Below, piece by piece: positions 1 to 7,200 of a DNA stretch of 51,189 nucleotides. The notes under the pieces were generated by a model. That model had not been told where the DNA came from, did not search any database, and saw only the letters and a list, made by a program, of their open reading frames with translations. Positions within the stretch are counted from its first letter, which is position 1. Every line of letters starts with the position of its first letter. The position numbers and the translations under genes are program-made. This DNA is from Methanobacterium sp. (lineage in GTDB: Archaea; Methanobacteriota; Methanobacteria; Methanobacteriales; Methanobacteriaceae), in assembly GCA_019084405.1 (NCBI GenBank), contig JAHRFX010000111.1, forward strand, positions 1 to 51,189, in the 5' to 3' direction.

Positions 1-204
1 CACTGTAAGCATTCATATGTTTATTATTATATATATATATATTAATACTATAGAGAATTTTTATTATCTCTTGATTTTAAACTCTTTAAATCCGGATTCA
101 AAAAATCCTCAAATTTAAAAGAATTAAAAATCAAGAGATAATAAAAATTCTCTATAGTATTAATATATATATATATAATAATAAACGTATGAATGCTTCC
201 AGTG
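1..204. repeat. Long inverted repeat at left end of the window
   Basis: Bases 1-78 are the reverse complement of 127-204, base i pairing with base 205-i. There are only two mismatches, at positions 6/199 and 18/187. The 48-nt centre (79-126) pairs only partly. The arms are AT-rich and include an alternating TA tract. The outer edge of the left arm is exactly base 1. The right arm continues into an open reading frame while the left arm continues into nothing. The simplest reading is a fold-back (inverted duplication) at a contig end, with the right arm being the genuine sequence. Confidence 0.9.
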
Positions 205-458
205 CAGAAGATGTTATGGTCACTGTAAATTATGATGGTAATTGGGGCGGATCTGCAAGTGGTGAATTCGGATACCGGGAATTATCAGGTAATGGTAAAC
301 AAACAATCAATTTAGGAAAAATATCAGGTGTTTTAACAGTCAGTACCTGGACAAAGGAAGGAACCGGGCCTATGAGTCTTAAAATAAACAGAGGTGATGA
401 AACCCTGGGAGAACAATCTAACTCTTATCCATCAGCTACTGTAACCATAACTGTCTAA
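189..458 (+). CDS. C-terminal part of a hypothetical, probably beta-rich protein
   Basis: An 89-codon frame ends at TAA. The first ATG lies inside the right arm of the terminal inverted repeat, and the frame stays open upstream to about base 90. No ribosome binding site precedes the ATG, so the true start was probably lost at the contig end. The product has alternating hydrophobic and Thr/Ser/Gly residues (GNWGGSASGEFGYREL, then TVTITV at the end). This suggests a beta-sandwich, as in small exported methanogen proteins, but no signal peptide can be seen because the N-terminus is missing. I do not recognise the family. Confidence 0.45.
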   Translation: MNASSAEDVMVTVNYDGNWGGSASGEFGYRELSGNGKQTINLGKISGVLTVSTWTKEGTGPMSLKINRGDETLGEQSNSYPSATVTITV

Positions 459-632
459 ATCCTTCATTTTTTTCTTTTTAAATTAACTTAAGGTAGATAC
501 ATCCTTACAAAAAATTAAATAAACTGATTTTAAAAAGCACTTCAACTCAGTTACACCTGCCTAAAAGACAAGTAAAAAAAAAAATTGCTTAAGGGACTCA
601 GGTTGATGCCCTTAATAGTTTATTAAAAAAAT

Positions 633-839
633 TTATTCAATTGATATACATTCCCAAGGCTGGTTTTCAGTATCTATGGTGGCGAATAATTCTTTGTCTA
701 AATCCTGGAACAGGTCCTCGCAGTCGAATTTCAAATCTGCAGATTTTTTAACAGGATACATTTTACCTCTTCCACTTTTAACCACTATCTCTCCTTCTCG
801 GGTTATACCCACTACTAATTGTTTTATTTCTTTTGCCAT
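633..839 (-). CDS. Hypothetical protein, 68 aa
   Basis: A 68-residue ORF with an ATG start and natural amino-acid composition. It has a basic N-terminal half (MAKEIKQLVVGITREGEIVV, then KSGRGKMYPVKK) and an acidic C-terminal half with two cysteines. It is cytoplasmic, with no membrane segment or signal peptide. No clear Shine-Dalgarno sequence precedes the ATG, where the DNA is AT-rich. A frame on the other strand overlaps it but is low-complexity and looks like a shadow. I do not recognise the family. It stands alone, with AT-rich non-coding DNA on both sides. Confidence 0.5.
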   Translation of the reverse strand: MAKEIKQLVVGITREGEIVVKSGRGKMYPVKKSADLKFDCEDLFQDLDKELFATIDTENQPWECISIE

Positions 840-1168
840 ATTATCAACTTTTAGAATTTATGTAAATCTATCATTTAATACATTAGTATTGAGGGAAATA
901 AATAATTTTATTTTTATTTTTAAATATGCCGGTTTATTCTAAAATTCCCCCTGAAAAGAATAAATCAATTTGATAGTGATGACTTGGTATATCATTTTTT
1001 ATCCATTACAGAAGATTAAGGACATGATTCAAGTAAAATAACAGCTAGACCTGTAGCTGTATCTACTCATCATAACAGAATACAATTTAAACCAATATAT
1101 AATAAAAATAAATTTTAATATTTCAGCTATAGAAAAAAAATAGAATTTTTAAAGTTGGTTTGTAAGTT
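840..1168. other. AT-rich intergenic region
   Basis: No convincing gene. The only structure seen is a small inverted repeat, ACAGCTA at 1041-1047 with TAGCTGT at 1054-1060, which could form a 7-bp hairpin. The rest is A/T homopolymer-rich. It separates a lone small gene from a block of gene remnants. Confidence 0.5.
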
Positions 1169-1612
1169 TTAATCTTTTTTAGAGGTTTTACGTTGCATAA
1201 AAAAAACACCAGCACCCATTCCAGCTATTAAACCAATTAAAATTCCTGCCCCAAAAGGAATCAGGAAATTTTCTTCTTCTACATTCTCATTACTGTTAGT
1301 GGTGGTATTTTCTCCAGCAAGTTCCTGGATATTATTTTTTATATCTTCTTCATCCGCAGAGCTAATCCTTATTTGCTGGTTTGCCTCCGGATTCCGGGTT
1401 ATGAACTCCTGTACAGTATCAGGGTAGGCCCCTACCACTACCTTTAAATTATAGTCATTTATGAAGTAATCCAACTCATGGCTTACCTGAGAAGGTGAAG
1501 TAAATTCAAAGACCTCTACATTTATACTACTTTCTGCTGCAACCTTTTGGGCAAGAGCAGCGGTGGATTTATCTGCAATAATAACTACCTCTGCATCAGG
1601 GGAGGTGTTAAT
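1169..1612 (-). pseudogene. 3' remnant of a membrane-anchored (surface?) protein gene
   Basis: The minus-strand frame encodes the C-terminal ~148 residues of a larger protein: a globular alpha/beta part (AEVVIIADKSTAALAQKV, later YNLKVVVGAYPDTVQEF), an Asn/Thr/Glu-rich linker, one membrane segment (FLIPFGAGILIGLIAGMGAG) and a short basic tail. This layout suits an extracellular protein with a C-terminal anchor. A TTG codon could start a 101-aa product at 1474, but no ribosome binding site precedes it, and coherent coding sequence continues upstream to about 1612. There it meets the PEP-synthase remnant and hits a stop at 1631-1633. I read it as 5'-truncated. The family was not recognised. Confidence 0.55.
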
Positions 1613-1889
1613 ATGTACTGGAAAAGAAGATTAAAACCAAAAACAGGGGATATTTCCTTAAAAATGGTGAAAATACTTTAGTGGACCTGAAAAAAGAGGA
1701 AATAAAAAAACCTAGTCTCGATGAAGAGGTCCTTAAAAAATTACTACGCATCGCTCTGGAACTGGAAAGCTTTTTTGGAGCACCCCAGGATATTGAATGG
1801 GCCCTGGAAGAGGAGAAAAAACAGATCTTTATACTCCAATCCCGACCAGTAACCACCCTCAGCACAAAGGATAAGGATGATATTTTATG
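1612..1889 (+). pseudogene. ppsA: Internal fragment of phosphoenolpyruvate synthase
   Basis: The plus-strand frame from about 1612 encodes YVLEKK, a charged stretch, then FFGAPQDIEWALEEE and IFILQSRPVTT. This is the characteristic end of the ATP-binding (PPDK_N) domain of pyruvate, water dikinase, where the family usually reads (Y/F)G.P.DIEWA followed by a (Q/V)(A/S)RP.T motif. Only about 90 of the usual ~750 residues are present, and both ends are abrupt. The left end abuts an unrelated minus-strand remnant and the right end runs straight into DUF389 sequence near 1887. A GTG at 1681 is not a credible start. It cannot encode an active enzyme, since the phosphohistidine and PEP-binding domains are absent. 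Confidence 0.75.
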
Positions 1890-2717
1890 GACCCGGTGGT
1901 TATCGGGGCCATGATTATCGCACCCCTTATGTTACCTATAATGGGGCTTGCTTTTAGCATAAGTATTGCTGATCGCCTTGCTATTAAACACTCCCTGCTA
2001 GTAAGCATGGGAGGCATACTAACTGCCATAGCAGTGGGTTTTATTTTAGCCTGGCCCTTAAGTAACTTTTTCCAACCCCAGAATATTGGCCAGGTAATGG
2101 TTCGGACTTCACCCCGCCTTTTAGACCTTCTTGCGGCCATTATAACCGGTTTTACCAGGGCTTTTGCCATGTCCCTCAATGATGTTTCAGATACCCTCCC
2201 TGGAGTAGCCATTGCTATATCCCTGGTACCTCCACTGGTCAATGCAGGTATTTTAATGGCAACATCAAATTATTCTCTGGCTCTGGGTAGCCTTCTACTT
2301 TTTATGACCAACTACTTTGCCATACTCCTCACGGGAGCAGCACTTTTTGGACTAATGAGTTTTCCTAAAGTAGCCGTTTAAACAGTCCTTGAGTGCTAAA
2401 AAAAGCGGTATTGTCATAGCTATTGTAATGCTGGTTTTGATTGCAGCACCCCTGAGTTATACGGGTTATAATATTTTTATCGACAATAGCGTAACCCAGA
2501 ATGTTAATGAGGCCTCTATCAACTGGTTAGAGGGTAGTGGATTTGAAGTTATTTCAGTTGATGCTGAATCAGCAGATAATGAAGTTATATTAAGAGTTAT
2601 AGGAGATGGAGAACTACCACCTATTGAAGATCTGGAGGAAATGCTCAAGGGGAAGCTTTATGGAAAACCTTAAAGGTGGAAGTGGTGTATTCCAGCACGT
2701 ATTTCTTGAATAGTTAA
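1887..2717 (+). pseudogene. DUF389 family membrane protein, 5'-truncated and frameshifted
   Basis: The first frame (1887-2381) begins abruptly with VVIGAMIIAPLMLPI and carries several hydrophobic segments typical of the DUF389 (TIGR00341-like) family. It stops at 2379-2381. Removing one T from the run at 2377-2379 would join it in frame (...PKVAVKQSLSAKKSG...) to the next frame (2389-2673), which has another membrane segment and an acidic soluble tail. A second shift near 2668-2670 would continue it as LKVEVVYSSTYFLNS to a TAA at 2715-2717. The N-terminal part of the family is missing. Two frameshifts plus truncation indicate a decayed gene, or poor sequence accuracy near the contig end. Confidence 0.75.
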
Positions 2718-2757
2718 TTTTTTTATGGTAGATACGTCAACCAAAACTAATAAATTT

Positions 2758-2865
2758 CTAATACCACCGGCTATGCTCATGTTTCCTATAATTTTCTTTA
2801 TTTTGGCTTTTCATTAATTTAAGCATCTTCAATTCTTCTTTATCTAGTTTAGTTTTCTTTTTCAT
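2758..2865 (-). CDS. Possible 35-aa basic small protein
   Basis: A 36-codon frame has an ATG preceded by GAGTGAT at about 6 nt, a fair match to the Methanobacteriales Shine-Dalgarno sequence. The product is highly charged (MKKKTKLDKEELKMLKLMKS, ending KHEHSRWY) with no membrane segment. It is too short to be sure. The ribosome binding site and helix-like Lys/Glu/Leu pattern are the only support. Confidence 0.35.
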   Translation of the reverse strand: MKKKTKLDKEELKMLKLMKSQNKENYRKHEHSRWY

Positions 2866-3098
2866 TCAAAATCACTCAGTATATTATTTAAAAATATTTT
2901 TTTATTCCCCTGAAAAAAATGGTAAAAATGAATTATTAATCCGAACATAAAAAAAAGAATATTAAAAATAAATTAAGATCTATAATAAATAAATCTTTCC
3001 CCTAAAACCCACCCCCGGAAGAAGAAGAAAAAAGTTAGATTATAGTTATTGTCAATAGGTTGAGCAATTATTTTTTGATATTTTATTTAAATGGTGTT

Positions 3099-3230
3099 TT
3101 AAATGATAAGTTCATAGAATTTAGATAGTTTTCTCAGTACTTCGTAAAGTGTTTTGTAAATTTGGTTTAAAATGCTTTTGGATTTTAATAATTGGCAGTT
3201 ATTTCTGTTTTTTGTTTGATGCTTCTTCAT
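3099..3230 (-). CDS. Possible 43-aa ORF across the repeat
   Basis: ATG at 3230, TAA at 3099. The product is Lys/Leu-rich and potentially helical (LNQIYKTLYEVLRKLSKFYE near its end). No ribosome binding site is visible. The adjacent repeat copy at 3264-3318 looks like a decayed paralogous piece (PKSI, then frame loss), so this may be a remnant of a longer duplicated gene rather than a functional small protein. Confidence 0.25.
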   Translation of the reverse strand: MKKHQTKNRNNCQLLKSKSILNQIYKTLYEVLRKLSKFYELII

Positions 3231-3318
3231 TATTTGGTTGTTGGTCGTGTTAGATTCATATTATCAGTACTTCGTAAAGTGTTTTTGTAATTATGGTTTT
3301 TAAATGCTTTTGGGATTC
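3134..3318. repeat. Imperfect direct repeat, two ~52-bp copies
   Basis: Copies at about 3134-3185 and 3264-3318, starting 130 bp apart, share TCAGTACTTCGTAAAGTG, then TGGTTT and AAATGCTTTTGG in the same order with 1-3 nt spacing differences. Within each copy ACTT..AAGT could form a small hairpin. On the minus strand the first copy is part of a 43-codon open frame; in the second copy the equivalent frame is broken. Confidence 0.7.
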
Positions 3319-3436
3319 ATTTATACTTGGTATTTATCGTCTTATTTGTTTATATATTTAATTATGTCTTTGTTTCTGTTTTCTTTTTTCTGCATTTTTT
3401 TACTTAACAATAAGAATCAATTTAACTTTAAATAAT

Positions 3437-3811
3437 TCAAACTTTATTAAAACCTTTTTTTAATACCAGATTATCCCCTATTTGATGGACCATTTTAAAG
3501 GGGATTATAGTTTCTGATCGGGACAATTTAAAACCAGCTGCAATGCCACCCGGGCCAATAACTATAGATTTAATTTCCCGGGTATCATCATCAAATACCA
3601 CATCTATTACTTTCCCTATCATCATTCCCGCATTATTTATAACTTCTTTTCCAATAATTTTTTCATTTATTCTGATTCTAGTGCCGGATTTAATATTTTG
3701 ATTCGCGCTTAAGCTTTCTATTTTACGGTTTATTCTGGAAATACTGGAATTAATGCGGAAATTATTATCAAAAACCAGATCAAAGTCGTTATCATCATCC
3801 AATTTACTCAT
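3437..3811 (-). CDS. PRC-barrel domain protein
   Basis: A 124-aa protein with a charged N-terminal segment (residues ~1-45) followed by a PRC-barrel-like beta domain. The domain shows the usual pattern G(K)EVINNAGMMIGKVIDVVFD, then TREIKSIVIGPGG and a final strand pair (IIPFKMVHQIGDNLVLK). PRC-barrels occur in RNA-processing (RimM-like) and photosynthetic proteins. In methanogens, short stand-alone versions are common and uncharacterised. The start is well supported: CAGGTGGGGG lies 10-15 nt upstream of the ATG. It is isolated from its neighbours. Function is unknown; a cytoplasmic protein- or RNA-binding role is inference from the fold. Confidence 0.75.
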   Translation of the reverse strand: MSKLDDDNDFDLVFDNNFRINSSISRINRKIESLSANQNIKSGTRIRINEKIIGKEVINNAGMMIGKVIDVVFDDDTREIKSIVIGPGGIAAGFKLSRSETIIPFKMVHQIGDNLVLKKGFNKV

Positions 3812-4172
3812 ACTAAAATTCCCCCACCTGAAATTTTTTTTAAACCTTCCTCCACTTAATATAAATAATGTTTAAGTATAGATATGCTAAAAATTAACCT
3901 AATATCTATTATTTAATTAATTCTATAAAATATTATTCATAACCTACTTAATCTGCTTATTTGTTCTAATAAGGCCACTTCCCCGTATAAATAATAATTA
4001 AAATCAACATACATGTAATTTGGTAGTTCCAAGCTCATGATTTACAAGTATAGAAAAATAAATAAAAACCTCCGCATAATTTAAAGTTAATCATTATTTT
4101 TTAAAATATGTAACCCTGTTTAATCCAAAACTATAATTAATTAGTAAAGTAAATTAAATAAATATTTCTTTA
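3812..4172. other. AT-rich divergent intergenic region
   Basis: Lies between the leftward PRC-barrel gene and the rightward LCP gene, so it must carry promoters for both. On the minus strand an ATTTATATTA-like element near 3855-3865 could serve the PRC-barrel gene. Nothing else, RNA gene or repeat, was recognised. Confidence 0.4.
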
Positions 4173-4181
4173 TTTTATAAA
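4173..4181 (+). promoter_or_regulatory. TATA box of the LCP gene
   Basis: TTTTATAAA lies about 50 nt before the chosen ATG, placing transcription start near 4202, just upstream of the AAGGTGA ribosome binding site at 4208-4214. Identified by sequence only. Confidence 0.45.
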
Positions 4182-4222
4182 TTCTGATATTATAAACAGA
4201 AATCATTAAGGTGAGTTATTAT

Positions 4223-5050
4223 ATGAAAAATTGGCAAAAATTACTGGGAATTTTATCATTAATACTTATTATAGGAGTAGCTTTATCCTTTTTAGTATTC
4301 ATTAATGAATCAGAGTCCAGTGACAGAATAAATATATTACTATTAGGTTCAGATGACCGTACCGGGCAAATGAGGGGAAATACAGATTCTATGAGTGTTT
4401 TATCCATTGATAAAATTACCACAGAGGTTTCTCTTCTTTCCATACCAAGGGATTCCCGGGTTGATATTCCGGGAAGAGGGGTGGATAAAATAAATTCAGC
4501 TTATCCCTATGGAGATATTGATACCACTATAGAGACCGTGGAGAACTTCCTGGATATACGAATTGATTATTATATTCTGGTTGATTTTAATGAATTTAAA
4601 GAAATGGTGGATACCCTGGGAGGTATCACCCTGGATGTGGAGCCCCATGTTGCTAGTGCTGTTCCAGAATTACATGGAAAATCTGGTATAAACAGATTAA
4701 ATGGTGAAGAAGCTTTAGCATATCTTCGTTTTAGGTTTGATGAAGATGCAGACCCTGGAAGAGTGAGGAGGCATCAAAAAGCAATACAATCCATTATACA
4801 AGAAACATTAAGCCCTTCAAACATAATGGATGCCCCTGCTATTTTAAACCAGCTGCGGAAAAATGTAAGAACCAACATCCCCCCTATGGAAACTACCCTG
4901 ATTGAAACACTGCTCCAGGGATTTGAAATAGAAAATTCTAAAACCGCTGCAATTACCGGGGAATGGACCACCATTAATGGGATTGTTTATCTCATTCCAG
5001 ATAGGGATAAAACTGAAGAAATGGTAGTGGAATTAGGTTTAAGAGAGTAG
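4223..5050 (+). CDS. LytR-CpsA-Psr (LCP) family protein
   Basis: A 275-aa protein with a short cytoplasmic N-terminus, one membrane segment (about residues 7-27) and an extracellular LCP domain. Family signatures are clear: INILLLGSDDR and NTDSMSVLSID, the SIPRDSRVDIPG arginine motif, YYILVDFNEF with DTLGGITLDV, and LNGEEALAYLRFR followed by DPGRVRRHQ. In Gram-positive bacteria LCP enzymes transfer polyprenyl-linked polymers to the cell wall. In a pseudomurein archaeon the substrate is unknown, and attachment of a glycan to the envelope is inference. A GTG at 4211 is open, but it forms part of the AAGGTGA ribosome binding site, so the ATG at 4223 is preferred. A strong hairpin terminator follows. 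Confidence 0.85.
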   Translation: MKNWQKLLGILSLILIIGVALSFLVFINESESSDRINILLLGSDDRTGQMRGNTDSMSVLSIDKITTEVSLLSIPRDSRVDIPGRGVDKINSAYPYGDIDTTIETVENFLDIRIDYYILVDFNEFKEMVDTLGGITLDVEPHVASAVPELHGKSGINRLNGEEALAYLRFRFDEDADPGRVRRHQKAIQSIIQETLSPSNIMDAPAILNQLRKNVRTNIPPMETTLIETLLQGFEIENSKTAAITGEWTTINGIVYLIPDRDKTEEMVVELGLRE

Positions 5051-5057
5051 TCACAAT

Positions 5058-5100
5058 ATGGTTTAAATTAATATTATAGAATTTAAACCATTAATTTTTT
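5058..5100 (+). terminator. Hairpin terminator after the LCP gene
   Basis: ATGGTTTAAATT (5058-5069) and AATTTAAACCAT (5080-5091) form a perfect 12-bp stem with a 10-nt loop, followed by TAATTTTTT. This is a bacterial-type intrinsic terminator layout eight bases past the stop codon. Archaeal termination mainly needs the U-tract, so the stem may also protect the transcript end. Confidence 0.7.
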
Positions 5101-5307
5101 AAATTTCCTGCCCCACACTACTAAAAAATTATTATATTATTTTTTATTTTGAATTCTACTTGAATCAATTTTTTTTTAGTCATCCATTTATTGAATTTAA
5201 TAAAATAATATGGTTTATTATCACTAATAGAAAAATATATAAATAAGCCAAATTTGTGACCAGAATTTTAATTTAAGCCGTATTTGAGCCTATTTTTAAT
5301 CGAATCA

Positions 5308-5316
5308 TTTTTATAA
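5308..5316 (+). promoter_or_regulatory. TATA box of ectABC, leaderless promoter
   Basis: TTTTTATAA is centred about 26 nt before the ectA ATG, the normal TATA-to-start distance in Archaea. Transcription would therefore begin at or within a base or two of the ATG. No ribosome binding site precedes ectA, although most other genes here have one. A second TATA-like element (AAATATATAAATA, ~5230-5242) could give a longer transcript. Confidence 0.5.
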
Positions 5317-5337
5317 GATGAAAATCGAAATAATTAT

Positions 5338-5856
5338 ATGGGTCCTGATAATGAGAAAATACGGTCATTAATAATTAGAAAACCAGAACTAAGGGATGGT
5401 AACTCGATTTACCAGCTGGTATCCCATTCACCCCCACTGGATATTAATTCTTTGTACAGCTATTTGTTGGTATGTGCACATTTTAATAAAAGCAGTGTGG
5501 TGGCGGAATACCAGGGAAAAATAGTAGGATATGTTTCCGCCTATATTCACCCCCATAAAGAAGATACTCTTTTTATCTGGCAGGTGGCTGTTGACTCCTC
5601 CATGCGAGGTAAGGGTTTAGCCCACAAGTTATTAATGGAACTGATCCATAGGAAGGAACTAAAAGAAATAAAATTTCTGGAGACAACGGTAAGCCCCTCC
5701 AATAAGGCTTCCCGGAGTTTATTTGAAAAATTAGCCCGGAAACTGCAAGCTAATTTAAAAGAAGTGGAATTCTTAACTGGTGACCTTTTTGGTGAATCTG
5801 GTCATGAAGAAGAACCCCTCCTCATAATAGGGCCCCTTAAAAAATCAGGAGATTAG
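5338..5856 (+). CDS. ectA: L-2,4-diaminobutyrate acetyltransferase
   Basis: A 172-aa GNAT-fold enzyme that acetylates L-2,4-diaminobutyrate with acetyl-CoA to N-gamma-acetyl-diaminobutyrate, the second dedicated step of ectoine synthesis. The N-terminal LIIRKPELRDGNSIYQLV and SPPLDINSLYSYLL blocks are typical of EctA. The CoA-binding motif A is RGKGLA at residues 90-95, after IWQVAVD. Length matches the family. It is followed after 51 nt by ectB, then ectC. The start is the only ATG compatible with the EctA N-terminus. It has no Shine-Dalgarno sequence but a TATA box at leaderless distance. Confidence 0.93.
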   Translation: MGPDNEKIRSLIIRKPELRDGNSIYQLVSHSPPLDINSLYSYLLVCAHFNKSSVVAEYQGKIVGYVSAYIHPHKEDTLFIWQVAVDSSMRGKGLAHKLLMELIHRKELKEIKFLETTVSPSNKASRSLFEKLARKLQANLKEVEFLTGDLFGESGHEEEPLLIIGPLKKSGD

Positions 5857-5876
5857 TTCAAGATTTATATTATGAC

Positions 5877-5890
5877 ATCACCTCGGTGAT
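5877..5890 (+). promoter_or_regulatory. Palindrome between ectA and ectB
   Basis: ATCACCTCGGTGAT is an inverted repeat of ATCACC and GGTGAT around TC. The right half is itself a perfect archaeal Shine-Dalgarno core and the left half its complement. The start of ectB lies 17 nt further and has its own GAGTGAT. The site could be a protein operator or an RNA element, or could arise by chance. Confidence 0.4.
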
Positions 5891-5907
5891 ACAATAAGAG
5901 TGATTAG

Positions 5908-7200
5908 ATGAAAACTTTCAAACAACATGAATCTCAAGTAAGAAGTTATGTTAGAAGTTTCCCTGCTATATTTGAAAAAGCAAAAGGATCAATCCTTTGT
6001 GACGAGCAGGGAAAGGAATATATAGATTTTTTTGCAGGTGCTGGAACCTTAAATTATGGGCATAATAATCCCCTGGTTTCTAAAGCACTGGTGGAATATA
6101 TTAATAATGATGGTATCATCCATGGTCTGGATAAGGCCACCACCGCCAAAAAGCAGTTTTTGGACAAGTTTTATGACACCATACTGCAACCCCGGCACAT
6201 GGAATATAAAATCCAGTTTACCGGACCTACCGGGACCAATGCTGTGGAATCCGCCCTTAAATTAGTTCGGATGGTGAAGGGCAGGTCTAACATCATATCA
6301 TTTACCAACGCCTTCCACGGATTAACCATGGGCTCCATGGCCGTAACTGCCAATGCTTTCTACCGGGATGAGGCCTTTATTAACCGTTCCAATGTGAGTT
6401 TCATGCCCTTTGATGGATATTTTGGGAAAGAGGTAGATACTGCCCAATATTTAAGGACCTTTTTAGAAGACCAGAGCAGTGGAGTGGATCTGCCGGCAGC
6501 CATCATTCTGGAAACCATACAGGCCGAAGGTGGAATCAACGTGGCCAGTGATAAGTGGTTGCAGGATATTGAACAGATTTGCCGTGATTTTGATATTCTA
6601 TTAATTGTGGATGATATTCAGGTGGGAAATGGTAGAACCGGTACTTTTTTTAGTTTTGAAAATGCAGGAATAAACCCGGATATTATAACCCTTTCCAAGT
6701 CCATAGGAGGAGGTTTACCGCTTTCCATGGTACTCTTAAAAGGTGAACTGGATCAGTGGAAACCAGGAGAACATACCGGTACTTTCCGAGGTAATAATCT
6801 GGCCTTTGTAGCATCCCGGGAACTTTTAAGTTACTGGGAAAATGATAACCTCGCCAAAACCGTTCAAAATAAAGAAAAGATAATAAAAGATAGATTAATG
6901 GAAATATCCAACAAATTCCCCTCCATTGATTCCCAAGTAAGGGGAAAGGGCATGATATGTGGACTTAAAGTTCCTCTTAGAGGTTTTTGTGGAGATATAT
7001 CTGAAGAAGCCTTTTCCAGGGGTTTGTTAATTGAACTGGCCGGAGCCAATGATGATGTACTTAAATTGTTACCTCCCTTAACCATTGAAAATGACCTCCT
7101 GCAGGATGGTCTGCAAATTATTGAGGATTCTCTTGCCTCTGTTCTGGAAAGAAGAGAAGCTATGGTGGAAGGTTTGAATCATGATAGTGCGAACCATTAA
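5908..7200 (+). CDS. ectB: Diaminobutyrate--2-oxoglutarate transaminase
   Basis: A 430-aa fold-type I PLP aminotransferase (class III) that converts L-aspartate 4-semialdehyde and glutamate to L-2,4-diaminobutyrate, the first dedicated ectoine step. Visible motifs: FFAGAGTLNYGHNNP near the N-terminus, the phosphate-binding GPTGTNAVESALKLVR, AFHGLTMGSMAVT, the cofactor aspartate in LLIVDDIQVGNGRTG (D235/D236), and the Schiff-base lysine K264 in LSKSIGGGLPLSM, then HTGTFRGNNLAF. Length agrees with EctB. Ribosome binding site GAGTGAT lies 4 nt from the ATG. The end overlaps ectC by 20 nt, implying translational coupling. Its aspartate semialdehyde would come from the lysine/threonine pathway. 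Confidence 0.95.
   Translation: MKTFKQHESQVRSYVRSFPAIFEKAKGSILCDEQGKEYIDFFAGAGTLNYGHNNPLVSKALVEYINNDGIIHGLDKATTAKKQFLDKFYDTILQPRHMEYKIQFTGPTGTNAVESALKLVRMVKGRSNIISFTNAFHGLTMGSMAVTANAFYRDEAFINRSNVSFMPFDGYFGKEVDTAQYLRTFLEDQSSGVDLPAAIILETIQAEGGINVASDKWLQDIEQICRDFDILLIVDDIQVGNGRTGTFFSFENAGINPDIITLSKSIGGGLPLSMVLLKGELDQWKPGEHTGTFRGNNLAFVASRELLSYWENDNLAKTVQNKEKIIKDRLMEISNKFPSIDSQVRGKGMICGLKVPLRGFCGDISEEAFSRGLLIELAGANDDVLKLLPPLTIENDLLQDGLQIIEDSLASVLERREAMVEGLNHDSANH

Larger units (their letters stand above)
2866..3436. other. Gene-poor stretch with imperfect direct repeat
   Basis: Mostly AT-rich DNA between a small ORF and the PRC-barrel gene. It contains a purine-rich patch (GGAAGAAGAAGAAAA near 3016-3031) and a pair of imperfect direct repeats listed separately. 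No RNA gene or convincing promoter was recognised. Confidence 0.5.

Noticed and set aside
676..942. 88-aa plus-strand ORF opposite the 68-aa gene
   Set aside because: Composition is Phe/Ile/Ser-rich low complexity, with no ribosome binding site, and it is antisense to a better candidate.
1608..1865. 85-aa minus-strand ORF over the PEP-synthase fragment
   Set aside because: Serine/phenylalanine-rich shadow of a recognisable coding sequence on the plus strand.
1859..2242. 127-aa minus-strand ORF opposite DUF389
   Set aside because: Shadow frame. The plus strand encodes clear membrane segments of a known family.
3134..3318. CRISPR array
   Set aside because: Only two imperfect copies 130 bp apart with no regular spacer and no cas genes nearby.
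4211..4222. GTG start for the LCP protein
   Set aside because: The GTG is part of the AAGGTGA ribosome binding site that serves the ATG at 4223.
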